NCBI RefSeq assembly: GCF_004917065.1
Contig: NZ_SSYA01000002.1
Span: forward strand, 1,155,897-1,219,896
Source of the DNA: Geomonas ferrireducens
GTDB taxonomy: Bacteria > Desulfobacterota > Desulfuromonadia > Geobacterales > Geobacteraceae
DNA: 64,000 nt
Direction of reading: 5' to 3'
A program made the translations under genes and the position numbers. The first letter of the stretch is position 1. Each line of letters starts with the position of its first letter. Under the pieces are notes generated by a model. That model did no database searches and was not told where the DNA came from. It saw nothing but the letters and a program-made list of their open reading frames with translations. This document shows, in pieces, positions 16,338 through 23,612 of this stretch.

Positions 16338-18188
16338 TCAAACCTCGATCCTGAACTCGGCGCCGCCCGGCACGTTGCGCGCGGTGAGCACCCCTCCCAT
16401 ATTTTTTTCAATGATGGTCTTGGACATGAAGAGCCCTACGCCGGATCCCGCCTGCGGCCCCTTCGTGGTGAAATACGGGTCGAAGATCTTGTCGATGATC
16501 CCCTCTGGAATCCCCCCCGCGTTGTCGGTGACCACCACTACCGACCTCTCCTTCTCCTCCCCGATGGCGATGACCACCCGCGGTGACTCGACGGCGCGCT
16601 CGACGATGGCGTCGCGTGCGTTCAGCAGGATGTTCAAAAGCACCTGGGAAAACTCGTTCGGGTACCCCTCGATACAGGGGTCGCCTTCCTGCTTCAATTC
16701 CACGACGATGTTCAGCGACTGCAACCATCCGTCCACGAGGGAGAGGGTCTTGCCGACCTCATCGGCGATCCTGAAGCGAACCTTCTCCTTATCCGGGCGG
16801 AAGAAGCTTCTGAAATCGTCGATGGTCTGCGACATGTGCTTTACGATCTGCATGGTCTTGCGCGCATGCTCTTCCAGGTATTCCCGGTCCACCTGACCAA
16901 GCTCGTAAAAAAGAGGCGGTTGCTGGACCATGAGGCCAATGGCGTTCAGCGGCTGGCGCCATTGATGGGCGATGTTGCCGATCATCTCCCCCAGGGCCGC
17001 CTGCCGGCTTTGCTGGGTGAGAAGCTGTTCCTGCCTGCGCAATTCCTCGAGGGCGCGGATTTTTTCGGCGGTCTCGCTACGCAACTCGTCCATGGCGTGG
17101 GAGAGCTGCCGCTCGGCAAGATCGCGCTCCGCCTCGCGCCGCTGCAACAGATGCGACGCCTGTACGAGCGCCTCAGCCACCTCGGTGGTCTCCTTAACCG
17201 ACTCGCTGCGTATGCTCGTCACCACCCTCCCCTGTCCTATGGCGAGCGCGGGTTCCACCAGGCTCAGCACGTCTTTGGCGATGCGGCGCCCGATGAAGGT
17301 GGCCAAAAGGAGGCCGAGCATGGAAATGGTGGCCACCCCGGCTACGGTCCACGCCACCCAGAGGTAGATCTGGTGCAGTACCAACCGCTTGGGGACCCCG
17401 AAGGCGACGGTCCAGCCGGAGTAGGAAGACTTGGCAAAGGCGGTGAAGGCCTCTTCCTTCGCAGGGAAGGTCTGCATGATAGTCCCCTCGCCTGCCGCCG
17501 CCGCGGCACGGCGCAGCTCTACGCCGGCCTGCTTCCCGACAACATCGCCGAGATTCCCCGTGCGTGCGGTGATGACGCCGTTACGGTCCAACACCGCGCC
17601 GTACCACTCCTTGAAGACGTTCTTGCTTTGCAAAATCGTGGAGAGTTTTTCGGACGAGAAGGTCATCGAGAGATCAAAGGCTGCGCTGCCGTCGATGATG
17701 ACGGGGACGTCTATGGCGATGAGCGGCCGCTTGGTGACGGCCCCGGTGAAAAGGTCGCTCACCTGCGGCTGTCCTGTCTCGAAGATGCGCCGCACCATGG
17801 CGAGGTTGTTGCGCTTGGGAAGCGTGCTTCCGAAGGGGCGGTAGGTGTTGACGAGCTGCTGCCCGTCCCGGTCGGCGATGACGATGTCCACACCCGGGTA
17901 GTTCCGCAGAACCTCTTTGCACTGCAGATAAAGCGCGGGGAGGTCCCTGTTCCTGAAAGACGGAGATGTGGCGAGAGCGGCGAGCGACGCCTGGACGTTG
18001 GCAAGTTCGCGGTCCACCACGAGGGACATGGCGCGCGCGTTCACCAGCATGTCGCGGTTCACCTGGTCCAGTTTGGTCACGTAGGCGTGGCGCACCATCA
18101 CGGCGGCCAAAAGCCACACGGGCAGCACGCACGCAGCGACCAGGAAGCAGAGTTGTAGGCGGATTGTGGACTTCTTGTTTTCCTGCAT
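16338..18188 (-). CDS. Membrane sensor histidine kinase
   Basis: This 616-residue kinase has an N-terminal membrane segment (LCFLVAACVLPVWLLAAVMV), a large periplasmic sensor resembling a double Cache domain (about 38-275), a second membrane segment (VAWTVAGVATISMLGLLLATF), a HAMP-like linker and coiled coil, the dimerisation/phosphoacceptor motif GNIAHQWRQPLNAIG (His), and an ATPase domain with NILLNARDAI (N box), DNAGGIPEGI (G1), FDPYFTTKGPQAGSGVGLFMSK (F and G2). The HQWRQPL form is common in deltaproteobacterial kinases with Cache sensors. It is co-transcribed with the adjacent receiver gene. Confidence 0.93.
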   Translation of the reverse strand: MQENKKSTIRLQLCFLVAACVLPVWLLAAVMVRHAYVTKLDQVNRDMLVNARAMSLVVDRELANVQASLAALATSPSFRNRDLPALYLQCKEVLRNYPGVDIVIADRDGQQLVNTYRPFGSTLPKRNNLAMVRRIFETGQPQVSDLFTGAVTKRPLIAIDVPVIIDGSAAFDLSMTFSSEKLSTILQSKNVFKEWYGAVLDRNGVITARTGNLGDVVGKQAGVELRRAAAAAGEGTIMQTFPAKEEAFTAFAKSSYSGWTVAFGVPKRLVLHQIYLWVAWTVAGVATISMLGLLLATFIGRRIAKDVLSLVEPALAIGQGRVVTSIRSESVKETTEVAEALVQASHLLQRREAERDLAERQLSHAMDELRSETAEKIRALEELRRQEQLLTQQSRQAALGEMIGNIAHQWRQPLNAIGLMVQQPPLFYELGQVDREYLEEHARKTMQIVKHMSQTIDDFRSFFRPDKEKVRFRIADEVGKTLSLVDGWLQSLNIVVELKQEGDPCIEGYPNEFSQVLLNILLNARDAIVERAVESPRVVIAIGEEKERSVVVVTDNAGGIPEGIIDKIFDPYFTTKGPQAGSGVGLFMSKTIIEKNMGGVLTARNVPGGAEFRIEV

Positions 18189-18246
18189 TGCGGTCCTTTA
18201 CTGGGCCGTTACTGTCTCAGCGGCGCTTTCCCTGCCGGGTGCAGCG

Positions 18247-18393
18247 TCACTCGAGCATTTCGGTAAGTATGGCGTCGAGGCTCTTTCCCAGGTAAAGGTT
18301 TTCCAGCAGTTTCTGCAGCGTCGTTTGAATCCCTTTGTACTGGCAGTTTGCTACCAGCTGGTTCTCGAGAATCTGCAATTGATCTCTGGTCAT
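18247..18393 (-). CDS. Small 48-residue helical protein
   Basis: The product of this frame begins MTRDQLQILENQLVANC and ends LEEMLE-like (LTEMLE). It would be mostly amphipathic helix, with one Cys. The start is supported by a strong AAGGAGGAAGG immediately upstream. No family is recognised. It lies 112 bp downstream of the selenothioredoxin gene and 58 bp upstream of the kinase gene, all on the minus strand. Codon use looks like the host. It is probably real because of its binding site, but its function is unknown. Confidence 0.6.
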   Translation of the reverse strand: MTRDQLQILENQLVANCQYKGIQTTLQKLLENLYLGKSLDAILTEMLE

Positions 18394-18505
18394 CCTTCCT
18401 CCTTTTCTCATTATCGGAGCCGCCGACACCAATTCTGCCAAAGGCGCGTTTTCTGTCAATGCGCACCGTAGGAAAAAAGCCGAGGAATTACAAGATGAAG
18501 CGGCG

Positions 18506-18952
18506 TTAAGCTGATGGTTCCCAGCGCCTGAACCAGGCAAGGAGCGCTTCGGCTGATTGAGCGCCTGAGATCTGGTCCACGGTCTTTGTGCCGCGCAACA
18601 GATGGGTCACCGGGATCCCCCTCACCCCGAAGCGTGCCGACAGGGTCGGGCTGTCATCGCAGTTCACCTGGATCACAGCGGCCTTTCCGGCCAGAAGTTC
18701 TGCAGCTTTTCGCACCGCCGGTGCGAATGAGACGCAGTGGGGTCACCAGGGGGCCCAGAACTCGACAAGTACGGGGCCGGGGTAGGAGGACACGAAGGCG
18801 TTGAAACTGGAGTCGTCCAGTTGCAACGGATGGGAGTAAAGCGGAGGAAGTTCGCAGCGGCAGCTGCCGCACTTGCCGGCGATGCCTTCCTTGTCGGCGG
18901 GGACGCGGTTTAGGGCGCCGCATGAGGGACATCTGATTTCGAAATTTTGCAT
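18506..18952 (-). CDS. Selenocysteine-containing thioredoxin (in-frame TGA)
   Basis: Reading through a TGA at 18745-18743 gives a continuous 148-residue thioredoxin. Residues 1-35 form a zinc ribbon as in thioredoxin 2 (CPSCGALNRVPADK, CGSCRC). The thioredoxin fold follows with VLVEFWAPW-U-PHC, so the TGA replaces the first Cys of the active-site CxxC (position 70) and the resolving Cys is retained at 73. Downstream are VIQVNCDDSPTLSARFGVRGIPVTHLL, with the conserved cis-Pro. A perfect 8-bp hairpin with loop GGC begins 15 bases after the TGA, at the spacing expected of a bacterial SECIS. Both halves are in one frame, with no frameshift needed. The protein is a likely thiol:disulfide reductase. 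Confidence 0.87.
18709..18727 (-). promoter_or_regulatory. Bacterial SECIS-like hairpin
   Basis: On the minus strand TTCGCACC (18727-18720) pairs perfectly with GGTGCGAA (18716-18709) around the loop GGC. The loop begins 23 bases after the TGA at 18745-18743. Bacterial SECIS elements lie directly downstream of the UGA, inside the coding region, and carry G in the first loop positions, which bind SelB; this hairpin meets both criteria. Confidence 0.8.
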
Positions 18953-19030
18953 GGTACACCTCCTGTTGGGTTCCTAGGATGAAGGGGCCTTTCAGTCGCG
19001 AAATGCGTTGGGGATTTGTTGGGGGCAGCT

Positions 19031-19094
19031 GGTAAATCCTCCCGGCCCCCCTTCGCAAAGGGAGGACGTTTGGGCGCGTACAGCGCTTCGTGGG
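19031..19094. repeat. Dispersed palindromic repeat, copy 5
   Basis: This copy has the core CCCCCCTTCGCAAAGGGAGG (one arm base changed) and the usual tail ACGTTTGGGCGCGTACAGCGCTTCGTGG. It lies in the divergent gap between the thioredoxin gene and the deacetylase gene, on the 5' side of both. Confidence 0.75.
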
Positions 19095-19261
19095 TAGCGG
19101 CTCCTCCTGCCCGGTTGGTAATTTTACCATCCTGCAGTCGAGGCGCAGATTCATATGATCCAGGAGGATTCTCTCGTTTCAAATTTGCGAAGTTTCTGCT
19201 ATGTTAGGTCGTTTGCTTCGCCCCTCTACCAGGGGAAACTATAACGGAGGTCTTGTTCCGC

Positions 19262-20077
19262 ATGAAGTTCCGCATTCTGTTCCTTCTCCTTGCCGCCCTC
19301 TTCGCCGCTACCGGCGCACAGGCGGCGCCCGCCGCAAAGGCCGCCCCGGCCGCCGTCACCCAGGGAGTCCACGTCCCGATCCTTCTTTACCACCGCTTCG
19401 GCCCCACCGTGGCCGACGGCATGACGATAAAGACCTCGGTATTCGAGGAACACCTGAAGTACCTGAAGGAGAACGGCTATACCGTCATCCCGCTCAGGAA
19501 ACTGGTGGACTACTACCTGAAAAAGGGACCGGCACCGGCACCGAAGTCGGTGGTCATCGTCGAGGACGACGCCCACAAGTCGGTCTACTCCGACATGCTG
19601 CCGCTGGCGAAGAAGTACAATGTCCCTGTCACCGTGTTCGTCTACCCCTCGGCCATCTCGAACGCGAAGTACGCAATGACCTGGGAACAGCTGAAGACGC
19701 TGCAGAAAAACGGCTTCGACATCCAGTCCCACACCTTCTGGCACCCGAACTTCAAGAAGGACAGGAAGAAGATGGCTCCGGCCGAGTTCGAGAAGTCGGT
19801 GCAGACCCAGCTGAAGAAATCGAAGGCGCGCCTCGAGGAGAAGCTCGGCACTAAGGTCGACATGCTGGCGTGGCCCTTCGGCATCTACGACGACTACCTC
19901 CTGAAGCGTGCAGCCGAGGCAGGCTACGTCGCCACCTTCACCATCGAAGCGCATCACGCAGGTCCGAACGACCAGGTGATGAAACTGCCGCGTTACCTCC
20001 TCATCAACGCGGACCAGGGCAAGTCCTTCGCCCGCATCGTCGAAGGGACCGCGCCCAAGCGCAACATCGTCTACTGA
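19262..20077 (+). CDS. Polysaccharide deacetylase family protein
   Basis: This 271-residue exported protein has a signal peptide (ILFLLLAALFAATGAQA) and a NodB-homology fold: VPILLYHRFG, the motif VVIVEDDAHKS where most family members have TFDDGY, VPVTVFVYPS, the metal-ligand motif QSHTFWHPNF and MLAWPFGIYD. Both Asp and both His expected for catalysis and metal binding are kept, while the surrounding Thr/Phe/Gly are changed. Substrate is unknown; such enzymes remove N-acetyl groups from peptidoglycan or exopolysaccharide. The ATG at 19262 (GGAGG 11 bases upstream) is preferred over a TTG at 19253. A stem-loop follows the stop. Confidence 0.88.
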   Translation: MKFRILFLLLAALFAATGAQAAPAAKAAPAAVTQGVHVPILLYHRFGPTVADGMTIKTSVFEEHLKYLKENGYTVIPLRKLVDYYLKKGPAPAPKSVVIVEDDAHKSVYSDMLPLAKKYNVPVTVFVYPSAISNAKYAMTWEQLKTLQKNGFDIQSHTFWHPNFKKDRKKMAPAEFEKSVQTQLKKSKARLEEKLGTKVDMLAWPFGIYDDYLLKRAAEAGYVATFTIEAHHAGPNDQVMKLPRYLLINADQGKSFARIVEGTAPKRNIVY

Positions 20078-20083
20078 CAAAAA

Positions 20084-20109
20084 GGGGAGCGGTGGTAACG
20101 CCGCTCCCC
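20084..20109 (+). terminator. Hairpin after the deacetylase gene
   Basis: A 9-bp perfect stem (GGGGAGCGG/CCGCTCCCC) with an 8-base loop lies 6 bp after the stop codon. No T-run follows, so termination efficiency is uncertain. Confidence 0.55.
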
Positions 20110-20129
20110 GCATATGTTCGGTGATCCGT

Positions 20130-20315
20130 ATGAGTAAAGAAGAAGGGTGCGGGAAAGACTGCAAGAAGCACCCGTGCGAGGACTGCAATTTCTGTCAGTG
20201 GTGCTCCGATGACAGGTGCAGGATGTGCAGAGGGAAGCAAAGCGGCAAGAAGAAGCTTTCCATCGCCGAGCAGATCGCCCTTTATGAATCACTGAACCGG
20301 AAGAAGCCCGCCTGA
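20130..20315 (+). CDS. Small cysteine-rich protein
   Basis: This 61-residue protein has nine Cys in the first 35 residues, spaced C-x3-C-x4-C-x2-C-x2-C-x2-C-x5-C-x2-C preceded by GCGKDC, which suggests binding of one or two metal ions or an iron-sulfur cluster. The rest is a basic stretch (KQSGKKK) and a helix (LSIAEQIALYESLNRKK). The ATG at 20130 is preferred over a GTG at 20121; the ribosome binding site is weak. It follows the deacetylase by about 50 bp. No family is recognised and no function can be given. Confidence 0.65.
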   Translation: MSKEEGCGKDCKKHPCEDCNFCQWCSDDRCRMCRGKQSGKKKLSIAEQIALYESLNRKKPA

Positions 20316-20388
20316 AACATCCCCGATTCACGAAAAGCGCCGTTTAAAATCCTCAAGTAGTCATTCCCCCGTCCGAAGAGAAGTTGAG

Positions 20389-20985
20389 TCAGATGTCGGT
20401 CCCCTGCCGCACCTGCACCCTGGTCACCCTAATGCGTGGCGTGACGCCGGTCAGCTCGCGGTACAGCGAGGCCAGGTAGCGCACGGTCACCACCTTGTGG
20501 AGGTACGACTGCGTCCAGCCGTAGAGGACCTTTCTGAGCCTCGACGGAGTGCGACTGCCGAGCAGCAGCGGGCAGTAATCGGAGAGCCGCACCGTGACAC
20601 GGATACCATCCCCTGCCGGTGCGGTCACCAGCGAGAACATACCGCTGTCGCACTCACCGGGCTGAACCAGGAACCCGCCGCAGATGTAGAGGTGCACGGC
20701 ATGCGCTCCCTCGATGGCCTCGAAGCGGGGGGGGGCAAAAGAAAGCAGGGAGAGACCGGTCCCGGTGACGCGGAAGCGTACCCCGTCGGCGTCGGCAACC
20801 GGGGTGATCATACCGAAGGTGGCGCGGCGCACGACCTTGAAATAGTGCTCGAGCAGGAACCGGGGGGCGGCGCGAAGCGAGACCGAAGAAGGAAGGTCGA
20901 TCCATTGGACCGAGAAGACGGAGCTGTCCGGAAGCAGTATCTGCTGGTGAAAGATCTCCAAGTGCTTTGTTGGAGGGTGTGGCAT
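20389..20985 (-). CDS. Hypothetical protein
   Basis: This 198-residue protein is not recognised. It is predicted soluble and beta-rich, with alternating hydrophobic residues (VHLYICGGFLVQPGECDSG) and a basic C-terminal third (VLYGWTQSYLHKVVTVRYLASLYRELTG), ending VRQGTDI. There is no signal peptide. The ATG at 20985 has GGAG five bases upstream and is preferred over an in-frame ATG at 21051. It is divergent from the bacteriohemerythrin gene. Confidence 0.65.
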   Translation of the reverse strand: MPHPPTKHLEIFHQQILLPDSSVFSVQWIDLPSSVSLRAAPRFLLEHYFKVVRRATFGMITPVADADGVRFRVTGTGLSLLSFAPPRFEAIEGAHAVHLYICGGFLVQPGECDSGMFSLVTAPAGDGIRVTVRLSDYCPLLLGSRTPSRLRKVLYGWTQSYLHKVVTVRYLASLYRELTGVTPRIRVTRVQVRQGTDI

Positions 20986-21088
20986 GAAGGCTCCGGATAC
21001 CGCGGCAATGACCGACGGCAAAAGATACCACAGAGTACCGTGATTTGGCACGCATCAAAAGGCAGGCGCACCCTGAAGGGAGATGTTC

Positions 21089-21496
21089 ATGGAAATAGTG
21101 GCATGGTCGGATAGTCTCAGCCTCGGCATAGCAAGGGTGGACGAGCAGCACAAAAGGCTGATCCAGATGATGGGAGAGCTTGACGAGGCGATCAGGAACA
21201 ACCAGGGGGCAGACGCGGTGGAGGACGTACTGACGAACCTGTTCAACTACGCCCAGGCGCACTTCGCAGTCGAGGAGGAGCTGTTCCGAAAGCACAAGTA
21301 TCCGGAGATGGCACTGCACGAGCTGGAGCACCAACGTTTCATCGCGAAGGCATTCGCCTTCAAGGAGCGCCTTGGGAGCAACAAGCCGGGGCTCGCGCTG
21401 GAACTGCTGAATTTCCTCTCCAGCTGGGTCTTGAACCACATCGAGCTCACCGACAAGCGCTACGCGAAGTACCTGCGCGACTGCGGCGTGAGCTAG
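21089..21496 (+). CDS. Bacteriohemerythrin
   Basis: This 135-residue diiron oxygen-binding protein has the full ligand set in order: His in RVDEQHKRLI, His and Glu in QAHFAVEEELF, His residues in LHELEHQRF, and His/Asp in NHIELTDKRY. The N-terminal IVAWSDSLSLGIARVDEQH is typical. The ATG at 21089 has AAGGGAG six bases upstream; an ATG at 21083 is too close. The role in oxygen binding, storage or detoxification is common in microaerotolerant anaerobes. Confidence 0.95.
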   Translation: MEIVAWSDSLSLGIARVDEQHKRLIQMMGELDEAIRNNQGADAVEDVLTNLFNYAQAHFAVEEELFRKHKYPEMALHELEHQRFIAKAFAFKERLGSNKPGLALELLNFLSSWVLNHIELTDKRYAKYLRDCGVS

Positions 21497-21502
21497 CGCC
21501 CC

Positions 21503-22702
21503 CTACCCTTTCACCGCTACGACGTATTTCAGATAACGCCCTTCCGCAAAGGTCACCGGGTACGGAAAATCCTCCGGCTGCCCGGTGACCGCAATCACCT
21601 GCAAATCCGCCCCACCCTGCAATGCCCCCCTGCGCAGTTCCTTCAGGTAATCCGCAAGATCGACCTTCTGGTGGTTCGAAGAGGTAATGAGGAGTCCACC
21701 CGGCTTTATGAGCCTCACCGCCGACGCGACGAGGTCGGAAGTCCCGCCCCGCGTGGTGAAGCGGTTCTTGGAGGTGGTCGAGAAGGAGGGAGGATCCATG
21801 AGGATCACGTCGTACACCTTCTTCTGGCGCGCGAGGTCGTCGAGCGTCGTGAGGCAGTCCCCCACCAGGAACTCGTGGCGCTTCGGGTTCAGCCGGTTCA
21901 GGTTGAAGTTTTCCCTCGCCTGCGCCATGTATCCGGGGGAGGCGTCCACGCTGGTGACGAGGCTCGCCCCGGCCGCGGCCGCCGCCACGGAAAAGGCGCC
22001 GGTGTAGCTGAAGAGGTTTAAAAAGCGCTTTCCCTTCACGCGTGCCATGAGTTCGCGGCGGTTCTTGCGCATGTCGAGGAAGAGCCCGGTGTTGAGGCCG
22101 CGCTCGAGGCTCACCTGGAAGACGAGTCCGTTCTCGCGCACGTGGTGCGGTTCCGGCGCCGGGGTCCCGGCGAGGAGATGGCCGTACTTCTTGCTGTCGC
22201 TGGCCGCCTCGAGCTCCCTTGTGTTCTGGGGGCGCACCTTCTCGTAGATCCCGACCGGTGCTAGGAGGTCTTCGAGCGCCTGGGTGACGAGTTTGAGGTG
22301 CCGGCGCCAGCCGGAGCAGTAGATTTGCACCATGAGGTAATCGCCGTAGCGGTCGACGGTGAGGCCGGGAAGGCCGTCACCTTCGCCGTTCACGAGGCGG
22401 TAGGCGTCGGAATCTTCCAGGTCGGCGTGCTGTTTTCTGAGCAGCACCGCGCGCTCCAGGCGCTTGAGCACCCATGCGCGGTCCAGGCGCATCCGCTCGC
22501 GCGACAGCACCCGGGCCACGATCCGGTCTGCCGGGTCAAGGAGTGCGGTGGCGAGGAAGGCGCCGGAGGCATCTACCAGTTCCACGAGCTCCCCGGCCTC
22601 GCCGGCAGGCCATTTCTTGGTATAGGCGTCGGCGATGATCCATGGGTGCCCAAGCTCGATCATTCGCACTGACTCGCTTCCAACGACACACTTCTTTGAC
22701 AC
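21503..22702 (-). CDS. RlmI-type rRNA (cytosine-C5) methyltransferase
   Basis: This 399-residue class I SAM-dependent methyltransferase has an N-terminal PUA RNA-binding domain (GHPWIIADAYTKKW, about 18-90), a central beta domain with VNGEGDGLPGLTVDRYGDY, and the catalytic Rossmann domain with NLFSYTGAFSVAAAAAGA, VDASPGYMAQARENF and VILMDPPSFS. This architecture is that of 23S rRNA m5C1962 methyltransferase RlmI and relatives. The GTG at 22702 has AAGGAG five bases upstream. It converges with the hemerythrin gene, six bases apart. Confidence 0.88.
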   Translation of the reverse strand: MSKKCVVGSESVRMIELGHPWIIADAYTKKWPAGEAGELVELVDASGAFLATALLDPADRIVARVLSRERMRLDRAWVLKRLERAVLLRKQHADLEDSDAYRLVNGEGDGLPGLTVDRYGDYLMVQIYCSGWRRHLKLVTQALEDLLAPVGIYEKVRPQNTRELEAASDSKKYGHLLAGTPAPEPHHVRENGLVFQVSLERGLNTGLFLDMRKNRRELMARVKGKRFLNLFSYTGAFSVAAAAAGASLVTSVDASPGYMAQARENFNLNRLNPKRHEFLVGDCLTTLDDLARQKKVYDVILMDPPSFSTTSKNRFTTRGGTSDLVASAVRLIKPGGLLITSSNHQKVDLADYLKELRRGALQGGADLQVIAVTGQPEDFPYPVTFAEGRYLKYVVAVKG

Positions 22703-22809
22703 GTTTGCTCCTTTGGGGAAAGGGGGCTGCCCTTGATTCCCTTACTGCTTGCCTGATCAAAAACAAGTTCTTTCCGCACCTTTCTGGAAGGTGGGGCTCT
22801 CTACTAAAA

Positions 22810-22873
22810 AGCAAATCCCCCCTGTCCCCCCTTCGCAAAGGGGGGAACGCCGGGGCACGTGCAGCGCTTCGCG
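22810..22873. repeat. Dispersed palindromic repeat, copy 6
   Basis: This is one of the most complete copies, with head GCAAATCCCCCCTGT, core CCCCCCTTCGCAAAGGGGGG and tail AACGCCGGGGCACGTGCAGCGCTTCGCGG. It lies between rlmI-like and the 124-residue gene. Confidence 0.8.
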
Positions 22874-22956
22874 GCGCAGTAAAAAGCCATTTCCGCGGAA
22901 TTCGCGGCCTTGCCGGGAGCATCCTGAATTGAAGCTGCTCCACCGTCCTATGAACT

Positions 22957-22998
22957 AAAAGAAGGGGCGGCGTTCCTGTGAGGAACCCCGCCCCTTTT
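22957..22998 (-). terminator. Bidirectional terminator hairpin
   Basis: GGGGCGG/CCGCCCC and GTTCCT/AGGAAC form a long stem with one mismatch. Both ends carry T/A runs (TTTT on each strand). It lies 23 bp beyond the stop of the 124-residue gene and serves as its terminator. Confidence 0.85.
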
Positions 22999-23021
22999 AG
23001 ACGACCTGTGAAAGCCCTACC

Positions 23022-23396
23022 CTAGTGGGTTACCTGACCTGCCTGCTCTGCGGCCATGGCGCCACGTGCCTGCTCCATCGCTTCGAATTCCTTGAGCTTC
23101 TCGCCCAGCCAGAAGTGCAGCTCGCGGGCGGTCTGGTGGTTCACGACTACACCGTTGATGACCTGACGCACCAGGCTCCTGCCCAGATCGGACGGCTCAA
23201 CCTCGGTCTCCGGACCGATCTGACCGGTCGCGGTGATCTCGTGGCTGATGGCGTTCGGAAGCGGCTGACGCTCTAGGTAAAAGTTGATGACGAGCTCGCC
23301 GCGCGGGGAGATCCCGCCGTGGGCACCGTTCACGTAGACGGGGTTGTAGTCGTAGGTAAAGATGTATTTAAAGGTCATTTCGTTTTGTTTGGACAT
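23022..23396 (-). CDS. Conserved hypothetical protein
   Basis: This 124-residue soluble protein is not recognised. The N-terminal half is beta-rich with YDYNPVYVNGAHGGISP and ELVINFYLERQPLP, the C-terminal half is helical (LHFWLGEKLKEFEAMEQARG), ending in AEQAGQVTH. The region GRSLVRQVINGVVVN suggests a regulatory or binding role, but nothing firm can be said. The ATG at 23396 with AAGGAG upstream is preferred over a longer frame to 23471. A strong terminator follows. Confidence 0.7.
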   Translation of the reverse strand: MSKQNEMTFKYIFTYDYNPVYVNGAHGGISPRGELVINFYLERQPLPNAISHEITATGQIGPETEVEPSDLGRSLVRQVINGVVVNHQTARELHFWLGEKLKEFEAMEQARGAMAAEQAGQVTH

Positions 23397-23499
23397 GCGG
23401 CTGCTCTCCTTTGGCTGATGGCATTGAATAACGGCATGCGTCTTATAACACGGAGCGCCCCCGGAAGGCAAACAAGAATGTAAGAGTCGCTAATGTTAA

Positions 23500-23605
23500 C
23501 GCGCGTCGTACTCCTCCCCCCGGAGGGGGGAGGCTGGGAGGGGGGAAGTCGGTAACAGCCGCTACGCTCCCCCTCCCTTGCCCTCCCCTCCTGGGGAGGG
23601 GATGT
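23500..23605. repeat. C/T-rich palindromic intergenic repeat
   Basis: This segment is made of runs such as CTCCTCCCCCCGGAGGGGGGAG and CCCTCCCTTGCCCTCCCCTCC followed by GGGGAGGGG, all able to form short hairpins. It is a different family from the TTCGCAAAG repeats. It lies just downstream of the ABC-F gene stop. Confidence 0.6.
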
Positions 23606-23612
23606 CCCGGCT

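Larger units (their letters stand above)
22703..23021. other. Intergenic region with repeat copy 6 and a terminator
   Basis: No gene is supported. The region contains repeat copy 6 (22810-22873) and a bidirectional hairpin (22957-22998). Confidence 0.7.

Noticed and set aside
18743..18952. Truncated thioredoxin pseudogene or two separate short genes
   Set aside because: The TGA is in frame, falls exactly at the catalytic Cys position, and is followed by a SECIS-like hairpin, and the remaining thioredoxin fold is complete on both sides. A selenocysteine codon explains this better.
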